This document shows, in pieces, positions 22,872 through 31,943 of a stretch of 64,000 bases of DNA (positions are counted from its first letter, which is position 1; the number at the start of each line of letters is the position of its first letter). Location of the stretch: positions 62,001 to 126,000 of the forward strand of contig JAKSMR010000002.1 in the NCBI GenBank assembly GCA_024400495.1, given 5' to 3'. A program made the position numbers and the translations under genes. The notes under the pieces were generated by a model that worked only from the letters and a program-made list of their open reading frames with translations, made no database searches and had not been told where the DNA came from. This DNA comes from Bacteroidales bacterium (lineage in GTDB: Bacteria; Bacteroidota; Bacteroidia; Bacteroidales; P3).

Positions 22872-24632
22872 ATGACTTTTTGGGAGATTGTATGGGTTAT
22901 CGTCAACTTCGCAGGTGCGTTGGGCGTTTTCCTCTTTGGTATGAAACTCATGAGTGAGGGTCTTCAGAAATTTGCCGGCAGCAAGATGCGCCACATCCTG
23001 GCCCGCATCACAGGAAAGCCCCTCAGCGGCATCCTCACAGGAACAGCCGTCACGGCAGCCATCCAGTCCTCCAGCGCCACTACCGTGATGGTAGTGAGCT
23101 TCGTCAACGCCGGCATCCTCTCTCTGGCCGGCGCCATCGCCGTGATTATGGGCGCCAACATCGGCACCACCCTCACGGCATGGATCATCTACCTCTTCGG
23201 TCTGGGCGAAGGTAGCGGATTCTTCAGCCTTCCCATGACCTGCGGAGCGATGGCCCTGGTGTTCATGTTCATCATGAAAGGCGACAAGATGAAATCCATC
23301 GGCGAGTTTGTCATGGGCCTTGCCCTCCTGCTGGTAGGCATGGAGTATCTCAAACAGGCCATGCCCGACCTCCAGCAGTACCCGGCCTTCCTGGAGTTCC
23401 TCGGCCGCCTGAGCGATTTCGGTTTCTGGTCGATCCTTATCTTTATCGGCATCGGCGCCATCCTCACCTGTCTGGTCCAAGCCTCAGCAGCCATGATGGC
23501 TATCACGCTTGTGATGTGCTACAACGGATGGATAGGCTTCGATGTCGCCGTGGCGCTCGTTATGGGACAGAACATCGGCACCACCATTACCGCCAACCTG
23601 GCAGCCATGGTCTCCAACGCCATGGGTAAGCGTGCCGCTCGTGCCCATCTGGTGTTCAACGTGGTAGGCGTACTCATCACCCTTGCCGTCTTCTACCCCG
23701 TCATGGGACTTATCGCCAAAGCGACCACAGCCATCTGCGCCAACCCCTATCTCTGCGGTACCGACGCCGGATACAACCCCGACGCCATCCCCTTGGCCAT
23801 CTGCTTCTTCCACACCTTCTTCAACGTAGGCAACACCTTCATCCTGGCCTGGTTCATTCCTCAGATAGTGAAGATCGTCAACTGGATGGTGAAACCCGAG
23901 AAAGAGGAGAGCGAGGACGAGTTCCGTCTCACCTACATCGGCAGCGGATTCACCAATACTGCCGAGCTCGACCTGCAGGCTGCGAAGAACGAAATCGAGA
24001 ACTTCTCCAAGCGCGTCATCCGCATGTATCAGTTCCTTCCCGGCCTGCGTACAGCTAAAGACGACGAGGAGTTCAACTCTATCATGGACCGCATAGAGAA
24101 ATACGAATCCATTACCGACCGAATGGAGATCGAGATCGCTCAGTTCCTCACCAAGGTGGGCCAGGGCGAGCTCTCTGAGAAAGGTGCCCATCGCGTGAGC
24201 TCCATGATGCGTATTGTCGACAACCTCGAGAGCGTGGGCGACGCCATCTATCAGATCGCTATGCAACGCAAGAGCAAACGCGAGCAGGCTGTCCACTTCG
24301 ACCAAGGCATGAACGACAATATCGCCCATATGCGCGACCTCGTCCAGCACGCGCTCGATGTGATGGACAGCAACCTCCATTGCAGCTACGACAAGATCGA
24401 CATCGATGCCGCTTGCGATGCCGAGGATGCCATCAACCAGTATCGTGACGTGCTGCGCAACCGCCATCTCGACGCTCTTCGCCTGGGCGTCTACGACTAC
24501 TCTATCGGCAGCGCCTACAGCACCATCTTCGCCCTCTATGAGAAGCTGGGCGACTATATCATCAACGTGAGCGAAGCTATCGACAACAGCCGCAAGATTG
24601 CCGGAGATCCTGCAGCAGAAGATATCGACTAA
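22872..24632 (+). CDS. Na+/phosphate cotransporter with PhoU-like C-terminal domain
   Basis: 586 residues. The membrane part (about 1-340) contains two inverted repeats with the QSSS-type motif: AAIQSSSATTVMVVSFVNAG (about 58-77), and the related LVQASAAMMAI in the second. MGANIGTTLTA and MGQNIGTTITA occur in each half. Residues about 350-580 are a PhoU-like helical domain (LRTAKDDEEFNSIMDRIEKY). The protein imports phosphate with sodium; the PhoU part probably regulates it. It is preceded by a Pho-box-like array. Confidence 0.93.
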   Translation: MTFWEIVWVIVNFAGALGVFLFGMKLMSEGLQKFAGSKMRHILARITGKPLSGILTGTAVTAAIQSSSATTVMVVSFVNAGILSLAGAIAVIMGANIGTTLTAWIIYLFGLGEGSGFFSLPMTCGAMALVFMFIMKGDKMKSIGEFVMGLALLLVGMEYLKQAMPDLQQYPAFLEFLGRLSDFGFWSILIFIGIGAILTCLVQASAAMMAITLVMCYNGWIGFDVAVALVMGQNIGTTITANLAAMVSNAMGKRAARAHLVFNVVGVLITLAVFYPVMGLIAKATTAICANPYLCGTDAGYNPDAIPLAICFFHTFFNVGNTFILAWFIPQIVKIVNWMVKPEKEESEDEFRLTYIGSGFTNTAELDLQAAKNEIENFSKRVIRMYQFLPGLRTAKDDEEFNSIMDRIEKYESITDRMEIEIAQFLTKVGQGELSEKGAHRVSSMMRIVDNLESVGDAIYQIAMQRKSKREQAVHFDQGMNDNIAHMRDLVQHALDVMDSNLHCSYDKIDIDAACDAEDAINQYRDVLRNRHLDALRLGVYDYSIGSAYSTIFALYEKLGDYIINVSEAIDNSRKIAGDPAAEDID

Positions 24633-24749
24633 ACGGCCGTAAGGCAGGATTGCCGGGCGCTACGTTGCGCTCAGACAACGAAAAAAAGAAAAAAAAGTTT
24701 TCTCTTCTGCACAATAAAGCATCAAAAGCTGCGTTATTAGAGAAAACAT

Positions 24750-24825
24750 GCGACAATAGCTCAGTTGGCAGAGCGGCGGCTTCCCAAGCCGCAGGTCGCG
24801 GGTTCGAGCCCCGTTTGTCGCTCCA
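24750..24825 (+). tRNA. tRNA-Gly (CCC)
   Basis: GCGACAA...TTGTCGC acceptor, D-arm GCTC-AGTTGGCA-GAGC, anticodon stem-loop GCGGC-TTCCCAA-GCCGC (anticodon CCC), T-arm CGGG-TTCGAGC-CCCG. CCA is encoded at 24823-24825. Confidence 0.95.
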
Positions 24826-24835
24826 GAAAAGAAGA

Positions 24836-24866
24836 AAAGCAGACCCTTCGCGGCCTGCTTTCTTTT
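24836..24866 (+). terminator. Terminator after tRNA-Gly
   Basis: AAAGCAG-ACC...GGC-CTGCTTT hairpin followed by CTTTT, 10 bp after the tRNA. Confidence 0.75.
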
Positions 24867-24889
24867 ATCTCTACGGGATTGGGGGAGGC

Positions 24890-25738
24890 TTACATCTCCA
24901 GCTTGTCGAAGGGAGACGCGATCTGCTCGTATGGTGACGCGTGATCGACCTCGTTAAGCCAACGGTTGTAGAAGTAGTAGTACTCCTTGGTGCCGTTCTT
25001 CTCGTGGGCATAGCGGGCCAGCAGATATTCGATGTAATAGAGGGCACATTCCTCGCCCAGGCTATAGGCGTTGTTGTAGACGTCGCCCGGGGTCACATGC
25101 TCGATGTGGGCCTTGAGTGTTGCCTGGTTGGTCTGACGCGAGAGCTTGTCTACTACGCCCCTGAAGGTCTCGGCGATCTCCTTGTTCTTGAAATAGGTGT
25201 TGCTATCGCCGCCAAAGAGGAACCAGGCGTTGGTGGAGAAATGCTGGAGGTTGTAGCTGTAGGAGAAATAGTTGCCGTTGCGGGTGGTAAAATGGGATAT
25301 CTTCTTCTCCACATACTCCTCGGCCTCGAGCTGCGGGATGCTGATAGTGAAGATCTCGGGAGAGGGAGCGGGCAGCTTCGACTCGTCTGAGACCAGAACG
25401 ATAGGGATGCAGGTGCGGCTGAGGGTGTAGAGGAACGACTGGTTGAAATAGTAGAGGTAGAGCGAGTCGTCGATCTTGTTGAGCACTTTGGTGAGGGAGA
25501 GGATGACAGAATCCTGCTGGCCCTCGCTCATGGCGGCAAAGTCCTTCACCTCGCCAAGCGACGAGTTGGTATGGATCACCTCCGTAGGAAGGCAGACATA
25601 GATTTTCTCTGTGGCGCTCTTGCGGTTGTGCTGGTGCTTGCTGAGCAGCTGCTGAGCATATCCATATTCGCCTCGGCAGGAGCTGAGGAGTATGGACGAC
25701 ACCAGGAGGGAAAGGATTATGAATGATGTGCGTTTCAT
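24890..25738 (-). CDS. Putative lipoprotein of unknown function
   Basis: 282 residues from the ATG at 25738 (MKRTSFIILSLLVSSILLSS then CRGEYG), a classic lipoprotein signal with Cys 21. An upstream in-frame ATG at 25825 would put 29 residues before the signal and is rejected. The body is soluble and Tyr-rich (SLYLYYFNQSFLYTLSRTCI, GNYFSYSYNLQHFSTNAWFL). No domain is recognised. It lies convergent to the tRNA-Gly terminator. Confidence 0.8.
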   Translation of the reverse strand: MKRTSFIILSLLVSSILLSSCRGEYGYAQQLLSKHQHNRKSATEKIYVCLPTEVIHTNSSLGEVKDFAAMSEGQQDSVILSLTKVLNKIDDSLYLYYFNQSFLYTLSRTCIPIVLVSDESKLPAPSPEIFTISIPQLEAEEYVEKKISHFTTRNGNYFSYSYNLQHFSTNAWFLFGGDSNTYFKNKEIAETFRGVVDKLSRQTNQATLKAHIEHVTPGDVYNNAYSLGEECALYYIEYLLARYAHEKNGTKEYYYFYNRWLNEVDHASPYEQIASPFDKLEM

Positions 25739-25873
25739 GTCTGAAAAAAGAATTATCTTCCTAATAAAACGTAGCGCCCGACAAAATATTGCGTGGCCGA
25801 CACAAAAAAGGAGGTCCATCGGCACGAAATCGCGCGCGCAAAATATTTTATTTGTTATATAATATTAATTTCG

Positions 25874-25881
25874 TAATTTTG
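25874..25881 (+). promoter_or_regulatory. Promoter -7 element of YitT-family gene
   Basis: TAATTTTG followed by CAATTT, with an AT-rich upstream region and a leader of about 65 nt. Confidence 0.6.
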
Positions 25882-25953
25882 CAATTTAAACCGACACTCA
25901 ATTATCGGCACAAGACATTGAAAATAAATAAAATATTAATACACTAACACACA

Positions 25954-26967
25954 ATGGCTAACGAAAAAACCAAAAAAGAACTCGTTTCCTGGATGCTCGT
26001 CATCCTGGGAAGTTTCCTCTTTGCTGTAGGAGACATTATGTTTGCAAACCCCTATCACCTGGCTCCTGGTGGCACCTGGGGTCTCTCTAACGTGCTTCAC
26101 GCTATCGCTCCCTGGAAGATCTCCTTCTATGTGATCTGCATGGACATCCCTTTGCTGATCTTCGGCACCTGGATTCTCGGTCCTAAGTTCGGCATCAAGA
26201 CCGTTGCCGCCACCATCTTCAACATCCTCTTCGCCTTCCTTATCGAGATGACCTGGGGCTACTATCCCATCATCCACCAGGGCATCTTCGACACCATGCC
26301 CGCAGGCCTGGAGAACCTCGTGGTCGTTAACGAATACAGCACCTCTCTCGAAGCTTTCGGCTTCACCATCTCCGAAGGTGTGGACAAAGTGTTCTACTTC
26401 ATCCCCGACTATCTGCTCAACACCATCGTTACCGGTCTGGTCTATGGTATCGCCATCGGTCTCATCTTCCGCGCCGGCGCCACCTCTGGCGGTAGCGACA
26501 TCGTCTCCATGGTACTCCACAAATACACCAAGATCAGCCTCGGCACACTCGTCATCATCGTCGACGGCATCATCACCTTCAGCACCCTCTTCATCGGCAT
26601 GTTCAAGGAAGGCGGCTACGGCTCCATCCACGAGTTCACGGCTAGTCTCCGTCTGCCCATCAACAGCTTCATCGTTGTATTCATCGAAGGTGTCCTTATC
26701 GACCTCGTAGTTGACGGCTTCAAGAAACCCAAGACGCTCATCATCCGCACCAGCAAAGCTGCCGAGGTTGCCTCCTTCGTGAAGGAGAACCTCCAGAAGA
26801 AGAGCGAGCTTATCGTCAACGGCGACATGGTTGTTGTCACCCTCAAGCATGCCGACGCCACCAAGCTCAACATCGAGCTCAGCAAGCTCGATCCCGAGTG
26901 CTTCATTACCGTTATGGAGAGCAAAGAGACCTATGGCCTCGGCTACAAGAGTCTCCCTGTAGAATAA
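25954..26967 (+). CDS. YitT family membrane protein (DUF161 plus DUF2179)
   Basis: 337 residues. Five to six membrane helices occupy about residues 10-260, with LVYGIAIGLIFRAGATSGGS and DIVSMVLHKYTKISLG, the conserved core of the YitT family. The C-terminal soluble DUF2179 domain (about 265-325) reads TLIIRTSKAAEVASFVKENL and ELSKLDPECFITVMES. The transported substrate is unknown. Length and architecture are normal. Confidence 0.9.
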   Translation: MANEKTKKELVSWMLVILGSFLFAVGDIMFANPYHLAPGGTWGLSNVLHAIAPWKISFYVICMDIPLLIFGTWILGPKFGIKTVAATIFNILFAFLIEMTWGYYPIIHQGIFDTMPAGLENLVVVNEYSTSLEAFGFTISEGVDKVFYFIPDYLLNTIVTGLVYGIAIGLIFRAGATSGGSDIVSMVLHKYTKISLGTLVIIVDGIITFSTLFIGMFKEGGYGSIHEFTASLRLPINSFIVVFIEGVLIDLVVDGFKKPKTLIIRTSKAAEVASFVKENLQKKSELIVNGDMVVVTLKHADATKLNIELSKLDPECFITVMESKETYGLGYKSLPVE

Positions 26968-27086
26968 ACAGAAAAGAAGAAGGGAAGTCGGAAACCGAGG
27001 GCGCCAAAGCCGCAACCAGCATCAAGCCGCGAACCTTCTGTTTCCGCCTTCCTATCCTTTCTATAAGAAAAAAAACATAAGTCCTC

Positions 27087-28295
27087 ATGAAAATCCTTCA
27101 ACTCTGCTCCAAGCCCCCCTACCCTTCTGTCGACGGAGGCACTATGGCGATGCACAGCATCACCCAAGGGCTGTTGGACCAAGGTTGCGAGGTGTGGGTT
27201 CTTTCTGTCGAGACCGACAAACATCCCGTGAAAGAACTGCCCGAGGACTACAAAGAGAGAACCCATTTCCAGTCGGTATATATCGACCTCTCTGTCCGCC
27301 CCATCAACGCCGGAGTGGCCTTGCTCTGCGGCGAATCCTACAACGTGCAGAGGTTCGAAAGCAAGGCCTTTGCTGCCAAGCTGGCGTCGCTGCTCAAGAG
27401 AGAACGGTTCGATGTGGTTCATATCGAAAGCCTGTTCCTCGCCCCCTATGTGCCCCTCATCAGGAAACATAGCAACGCCAAGGTGGTGCTCCGCGCCCAC
27501 AATGTAGAGCATCAGATATGGAATCGGCAGGCCCGGCAGATGCCTCTCGGCATGAAACGTTGGTACTTCAAGAAACTCGCTCTCGCCCTGCGTATGTACG
27601 AGTTGGAGCACATCAACGATTTCGACTCCGTAATCTGCATCACCCAGGCCGATGCCGACTACTTCAAAGCCAACGGATGCAAGAGACGTCCGGTAGTGCT
27701 TCCCTTCGGCATCGCAAGCAACAAACAACCCACAGCTGCAGCAGTAGAGCCGGCTTCGCTCTACCATCTCGGTTCGATGGATTGGCTGCCCAACATCGAA
27801 AGCCTGGACTGGTTCCTCGACAAAGTGTGGCCGCTTCTGCACAAGGAGCTCCCTCAAGTGAAGCTCTATCTCGCAGGCCGCAAGATGCCCGACCTGCTGC
27901 TCAACCTCAAGGAGGAAGGCATCATCGTGGTGGGCGAAGTGGAGGATGCCCAGTCGTTCATCGCCACCAAGCAGATCAATATCGTCCCCCTCCGTTCCGG
28001 GAGCGGCATCAGAGTGAAGATTATCGAGGCTATGGCAGCAGGCAAAGCCGTCGTTTCCACCACTATCGGAGCCCAAGGCATCGACTTCAAGGAGGGCACA
28101 AATATCCTTATCGCCGACACTCCCGAGGCCTTTGTGGAGAAAATCCGCTATTGCGTGGAGAATCCCGAAGCCGCGCAGGGAATCGGGCATAACGCCCAGG
28201 CTCTGGCCCAAGACCGATACGACAGCAAGAAACTCGCACAGAAGCTAGTGGACTACTACAACAGACTCTGCGAGAAGGATGAGACAGAAGCGTAG
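27087..28295 (+). CDS. Glycosyltransferase, GT4-like
   Basis: 402 residues. The N-terminal Rossmann half begins MKILQLCSKPPYPSVDGGTM; the linker carries LRAHNVEHQIWNRQARQM. The C-terminal half has LGSMDWLPNIESLDWFLDKV, IVPLRSGSGIRVKIIEAMAA and GKAVVSTTIGAQGI, where the E of IIEAMA is the donor-binding Glu of GT-B enzymes. Most similar in layout to sugar transferase PEP-CTERM/EpsF-type proteins. Acceptor and sugar are unknown. It follows the YitT gene by 119 bp. Confidence 0.88.
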   Translation: MKILQLCSKPPYPSVDGGTMAMHSITQGLLDQGCEVWVLSVETDKHPVKELPEDYKERTHFQSVYIDLSVRPINAGVALLCGESYNVQRFESKAFAAKLASLLKRERFDVVHIESLFLAPYVPLIRKHSNAKVVLRAHNVEHQIWNRQARQMPLGMKRWYFKKLALALRMYELEHINDFDSVICITQADADYFKANGCKRRPVVLPFGIASNKQPTAAAVEPASLYHLGSMDWLPNIESLDWFLDKVWPLLHKELPQVKLYLAGRKMPDLLLNLKEEGIIVVGEVEDAQSFIATKQINIVPLRSGSGIRVKIIEAMAAGKAVVSTTIGAQGIDFKEGTNILIADTPEAFVEKIRYCVENPEAAQGIGHNAQALAQDRYDSKKLAQKLVDYYNRLCEKDETEA

Positions 28296-28357
28296 GCGAG
28301 AATTGTTAATCCCTATTAAAAGCAAAATAAAAACAGACATAACACGTTATATCAAAT

Positions 28358-28882
28358 ATGAAAAAGCTAACTATTATCCTGATGATGGCCTTTGTGCTCT
28401 TCTGCGGAATGGCAAAGGCTCAGATCCATCTCCCCGAGAGCCATGTAGCTTTCAACCTTCCTTCCAACCAATGGCGCTATCTGAAAACCATCGAGGTGGA
28501 CAACAACACCAAGGTCTTCCTCTATGTCTTCAGCGGCCGCGTGATTCTTGACAACCAGGGCGATACCGTGCTGCCCAACCTTCGCATCTTTGTAAAGAAA
28601 AACTACAAACCCTCCATCTACGAACTCATCACAGAACGCTTCATGCAGCAGCCTTTCCAAAGCATCGACGAATACTACGACGGACTGCCCGCCCCCGGAC
28701 TAGGCTATGTCGGCGCCCATACCAGCCCCCAAGATGGGAAAGATTATGCCTTCCGCATGATTTATTTCAAAGACAAAGACGACAAAGCCTACGAGTTCCG
28801 CGCCACCACCACCATGGACACCTATAGCCAGCTGGAAGAGGAATTCAAGGCCATCATGGAGTCTGTAACTATTGACAAATAA
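28358..28882 (+). CDS. Exported protein of unknown function
   Basis: 174 residues with a signal peptide (MKKLTIILMMAFVLFCGMAK then AQ). The mature part reads LPESHVAFNLPSNQWRYLKT and ends YSQLEEEFKAIMESVTIDK, a PsbP/Mog1-like pattern in which an LP...F..P..W strand and a terminal helix recur, but the assignment is weak. It lies 4 bp before the OmpA-family gene's start and is probably co-transcribed with it. Confidence 0.75.
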   Translation: MKKLTIILMMAFVLFCGMAKAQIHLPESHVAFNLPSNQWRYLKTIEVDNNTKVFLYVFSGRVILDNQGDTVLPNLRIFVKKNYKPSIYELITERFMQQPFQSIDEYYDGLPAPGLGYVGAHTSPQDGKDYAFRMIYFKDKDDKAYEFRATTTMDTYSQLEEEFKAIMESVTIDK

Positions 28883-28886
28883 AACG

Positions 28887-31634
28887 ATGAAACGCTTTCT
28901 AGCCATACTCACCCTTTTGCTCTGCTTTGGCAACGCTTTCGCCCAGCTTGTCAGCGGCGTAGCCACCGACTACAAGTCGCTCTATGCCCGCATCTATGCC
29001 GAATACGCAAAGGACACCCTCAATGTGGCCAGCCTGGTGAATATGGCGACATACTATAGCGACCGCCATTGTCCCGACTGGAACCTGCCTACGGCGATGA
29101 AATACATCCAGGAGGCCGAGAACATCTATGTCTATATGGTGCAGGACAACGGCTCCTACCGCAAGGTCTCCAAGCTGATGAAGAAGAAGATTACCGTAGC
29201 TGGAGTCCGTCAGCAGAAAGCGCAGATCATCTCCGACGCAATGGACTATGTGCGAAGCAGCGACCCCATCTCCTACGAAGAGATGGACCAGCTCGCCGCC
29301 GCCTTCCCAACCAACCGTGTCATCCTCCAGAGCATCGAGACCCGCCGCATGGAGCTCGCCCTCTCGGAGGCCCGAGCACAAAGGAAGCTGGAGCCCTACT
29401 ACTCCATCATCCAAAAATACAACGGTACCGAAACAGCCCAGACAGCCCAACGCGAACTGCTCCTTCTGGCCGATTCGATGTGCCGGATGGCCGACAACGA
29501 GGCCGAGATCGACAGAATCACCCGTCCCTATAAGGAGGTTCCGGGGATGAGCCGACTGGTGAGCCGCCGCAAAGCATCGGCAGCCTACCCTACCGTTGTG
29601 GCACAGAACACGGTACGCGCCTACAAGGAGTTCCTCTCCCAGTACCCCGACTGCGACGAATACGAAGCCGTGCTTGACAAAATCGACAGCCTCGTGGCGA
29701 ACTCCTACAAGCATCTCGTCACACCCCAGCAGTATGCCGATTTTGTGAAGAACAACCGAGAGAACCCTCTGGCAGAAGACGCTCTCGCCACTTTGAGGAA
29801 TATGATTCTCAAGCAGCACGACGCGATGGCTGCAAGAGTCTATCTGAAAGAGTTCCCTCTCGACGAAGCCTACAACAATATCTTCACCACCTTCTACTCT
29901 TGGCACACCCTCGAGGGCAACGCCTCACCCGTGGAACAGTTCAAGAAGAAGTACCCCAACTATCCCTATTCTACGGTAATGAACAGCGACATTACCGCCG
30001 GACGCATCTTCGACAAGATCAACTTCATCGCCCCCTATGCTGAGTCCCGCTATAACGCCTATGTCGACTATGCCCGCCAGCTAACCGACAAGCGTCTGGC
30101 TCTCGTCGCCCTACAACGTACGTTGCAGCTCCAGATCGTCGGCAAGGAATGGCCCAAGGCCCTCGCCCGCGTGAGAGCATTCGACAAGCTCACCCTTGAG
30201 GCTGTAGTACCCGAGGTTCAAGAGATCGACAACATTCTTGCCGCTCCTGTCGACAACAAGCGTATGGCTACCGTACAGCTCCAGCCCGCTTTCGACGCCA
30301 CGACCTCCGTGCTTCATCCTAGCGGCCAGATGCTCTACTACACCCATCGTACCGCTAACGGAACATCCATCTATTGGGCCAAGCGCGACGGTATCCATTG
30401 GAAAGCCCAAGGTGCTGTGCGTTTTGCCAACATGGAGAACCTAGGAACCACCATCTATTCCTTCTACGAGAACGGATACAAGATGATTCTCGGCTATGGC
30501 GGCGACATCTGGGTTGCCCAGCTCTATGACACAGTCTGGCGCGTGACCGACAACCTGCCTTATCCCGTAAATACCGACTATTTCGACGGAGACGCCTTCA
30601 TGCTTCCCGACGGCTCGGGCATCATCCTCTCGTCCGACCGCCCCAACGGCTATAACCTCCAGCCTTCGGGCACCTATTTCCATGGAGACACAGCCTTGGC
30701 TACCGACCTCTATTTTGTTCCCGTCAGCGCCCGTGGATGGGGAAATCCCGTCAATCTCGGACCTATGGTCAACAGCGCCTATTGCGAGCGCTACCCCGTA
30801 ATGGGCAAGGATATGAAGACACTCTATTTCTGTACCGACGCACGCGGTTTGGGCTTTGGCGACATCTATGTCACCAAGCGTAGCGACCTCAACAGCTGGA
30901 CCTCATGGAGCACTCCTGTCAATCTTGGGAAAGAGATCAATACCGGCTTTAACGAGACCGGCCTTTCGCTCTCCAGCGACGGCAAGACCCTCTATTTCTG
31001 CACCAACGGCATCAAAGACCGCTATGGCTGCTTCAGTACCGAGCTGGCTCCCCGAAAGGTAGTAGCCGGCTATGTTGACGTGCAGATCACCTCGCCCGGC
31101 CAGGAGAACACCCTAAAGGTCTATGACGTCAAGGCACAACAGATTCTCACCGAACAGGTTATCGCCCCCGAAGACCCCGTATCCATCCGCCTCCAAAGTG
31201 GCCGGACCTATGTCGCCACTCTGCAGTCGAAACGAGACCTCTTCGCACCCTCTGTCGTCTTTCAGCCATCGGCCAAACCGGTCACCATCGAATCGTGGTC
31301 TGCCGACGATCTGGAGGGTATTGCCATGCCTCTGCCTCTCGTCCGTTTCGAGCCCGAGAGCGCCTTGCTGACCACCCTTGGCGTGAAGGAGATTCTCAAC
31401 CTCGCCACCTTCCTGGCCGCCAATCCCCAATGCATAGTGGAGATCAGCATCCATGTGGCTGGCAACGACGACACGCAATGTTTCATGCTCTCCCGCAACC
31501 GCGGTCTGGAGATCAAGAACTACCTCATCGACAACGGAGTAGACTCCAAGCAGGTCATCATCTCCGGCTATGGCAACAGCCAGATCAACGACAACCCCAA
31601 GATGGCACAAGTCTCCGTCTCGTTCAGGATGTAG
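28887..31634 (+). CDS. OmpA-family protein with propeller repeats
   Basis: 915 residues from the ATG at 28887 (MKRFLAILTLLLCFGNAFAQ, signal peptide). Residues about 20-430 are helical repeats. About 450-740 are PD40-like propeller blades (LYFCTDARGLGFGDIYVTKR; LSLSSDGKTLYFCTNGIKDR). The C-terminal OmpA peptidoglycan-binding domain (about 800-915) includes FEPESALLTTLGVKEILNLA and QVIISGYGNSQINDNPKM. The layout recalls the T9SS-associated PorE group, but there is no lipobox. It may anchor an envelope complex to peptidoglycan. Confidence 0.85.
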   Translation: MKRFLAILTLLLCFGNAFAQLVSGVATDYKSLYARIYAEYAKDTLNVASLVNMATYYSDRHCPDWNLPTAMKYIQEAENIYVYMVQDNGSYRKVSKLMKKKITVAGVRQQKAQIISDAMDYVRSSDPISYEEMDQLAAAFPTNRVILQSIETRRMELALSEARAQRKLEPYYSIIQKYNGTETAQTAQRELLLLADSMCRMADNEAEIDRITRPYKEVPGMSRLVSRRKASAAYPTVVAQNTVRAYKEFLSQYPDCDEYEAVLDKIDSLVANSYKHLVTPQQYADFVKNNRENPLAEDALATLRNMILKQHDAMAARVYLKEFPLDEAYNNIFTTFYSWHTLEGNASPVEQFKKKYPNYPYSTVMNSDITAGRIFDKINFIAPYAESRYNAYVDYARQLTDKRLALVALQRTLQLQIVGKEWPKALARVRAFDKLTLEAVVPEVQEIDNILAAPVDNKRMATVQLQPAFDATTSVLHPSGQMLYYTHRTANGTSIYWAKRDGIHWKAQGAVRFANMENLGTTIYSFYENGYKMILGYGGDIWVAQLYDTVWRVTDNLPYPVNTDYFDGDAFMLPDGSGIILSSDRPNGYNLQPSGTYFHGDTALATDLYFVPVSARGWGNPVNLGPMVNSAYCERYPVMGKDMKTLYFCTDARGLGFGDIYVTKRSDLNSWTSWSTPVNLGKEINTGFNETGLSLSSDGKTLYFCTNGIKDRYGCFSTELAPRKVVAGYVDVQITSPGQENTLKVYDVKAQQILTEQVIAPEDPVSIRLQSGRTYVATLQSKRDLFAPSVVFQPSAKPVTIESWSADDLEGIAMPLPLVRFEPESALLTTLGVKEILNLATFLAANPQCIVEISIHVAGNDDTQCFMLSRNRGLEIKNYLIDNGVDSKQVIISGYGNSQINDNPKMAQVSVSFRM

Positions 31635-31657
31635 ATTTTGCCAAGCAGACATAGCCT

Positions 31658-31811
31658 AGCCATATAGTAGCGCCTATCTAGCCATACAGTAGCACCTATA
31701 TAGCCATACAGTATCGCCTATCTAGCCTCTAGAATTGTAGAGGTTACCTACCGCCTGATGCGGCCCTAGTGCGACGCAAGTGCGACCTTGGTGCGCCCCT
31801 AGCGCGAGAAA
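31658..31811. repeat. 11-bp-phased degenerate array 5
   Basis: Fourteen 11-bp units, 154 bp in all. The first six form three copies of a 22-bp unit (TAGCCATACAGTAGCACCTA...). Later units are TAGTGCGACGC, AAGTGCGACCT, TGGTGCGCCCC and TAGCGCGAGAA. It fills much of the 309-bp space between the OmpA-family gene and the promoter at 31867-31897. Confidence 0.8.
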
Positions 31812-31866
31812 AAACAGACACAAGAGACTCTTTATAAGCCGATTTTTATATTACGCGCGTTTTTAT

Positions 31867-31897
31867 TTTGTCAATTCGTTTTTTCTTTGTATCTTTG
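31867..31897 (+). promoter_or_regulatory. Consensus promoter of the 833-residue protein/aspS operon
   Basis: TTTG (31867-31870), 19 bp, TATCTTTG (31890-31897), then CATCGC. An exact match to the Bacteroidota consensus, with a leader of about 40 nt. Confidence 0.88.
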
Positions 31898-31943
31898 CAT
31901 CGCCTAATTATGGGCATTAATTTCGTTAATAAATTGTTTCTCT

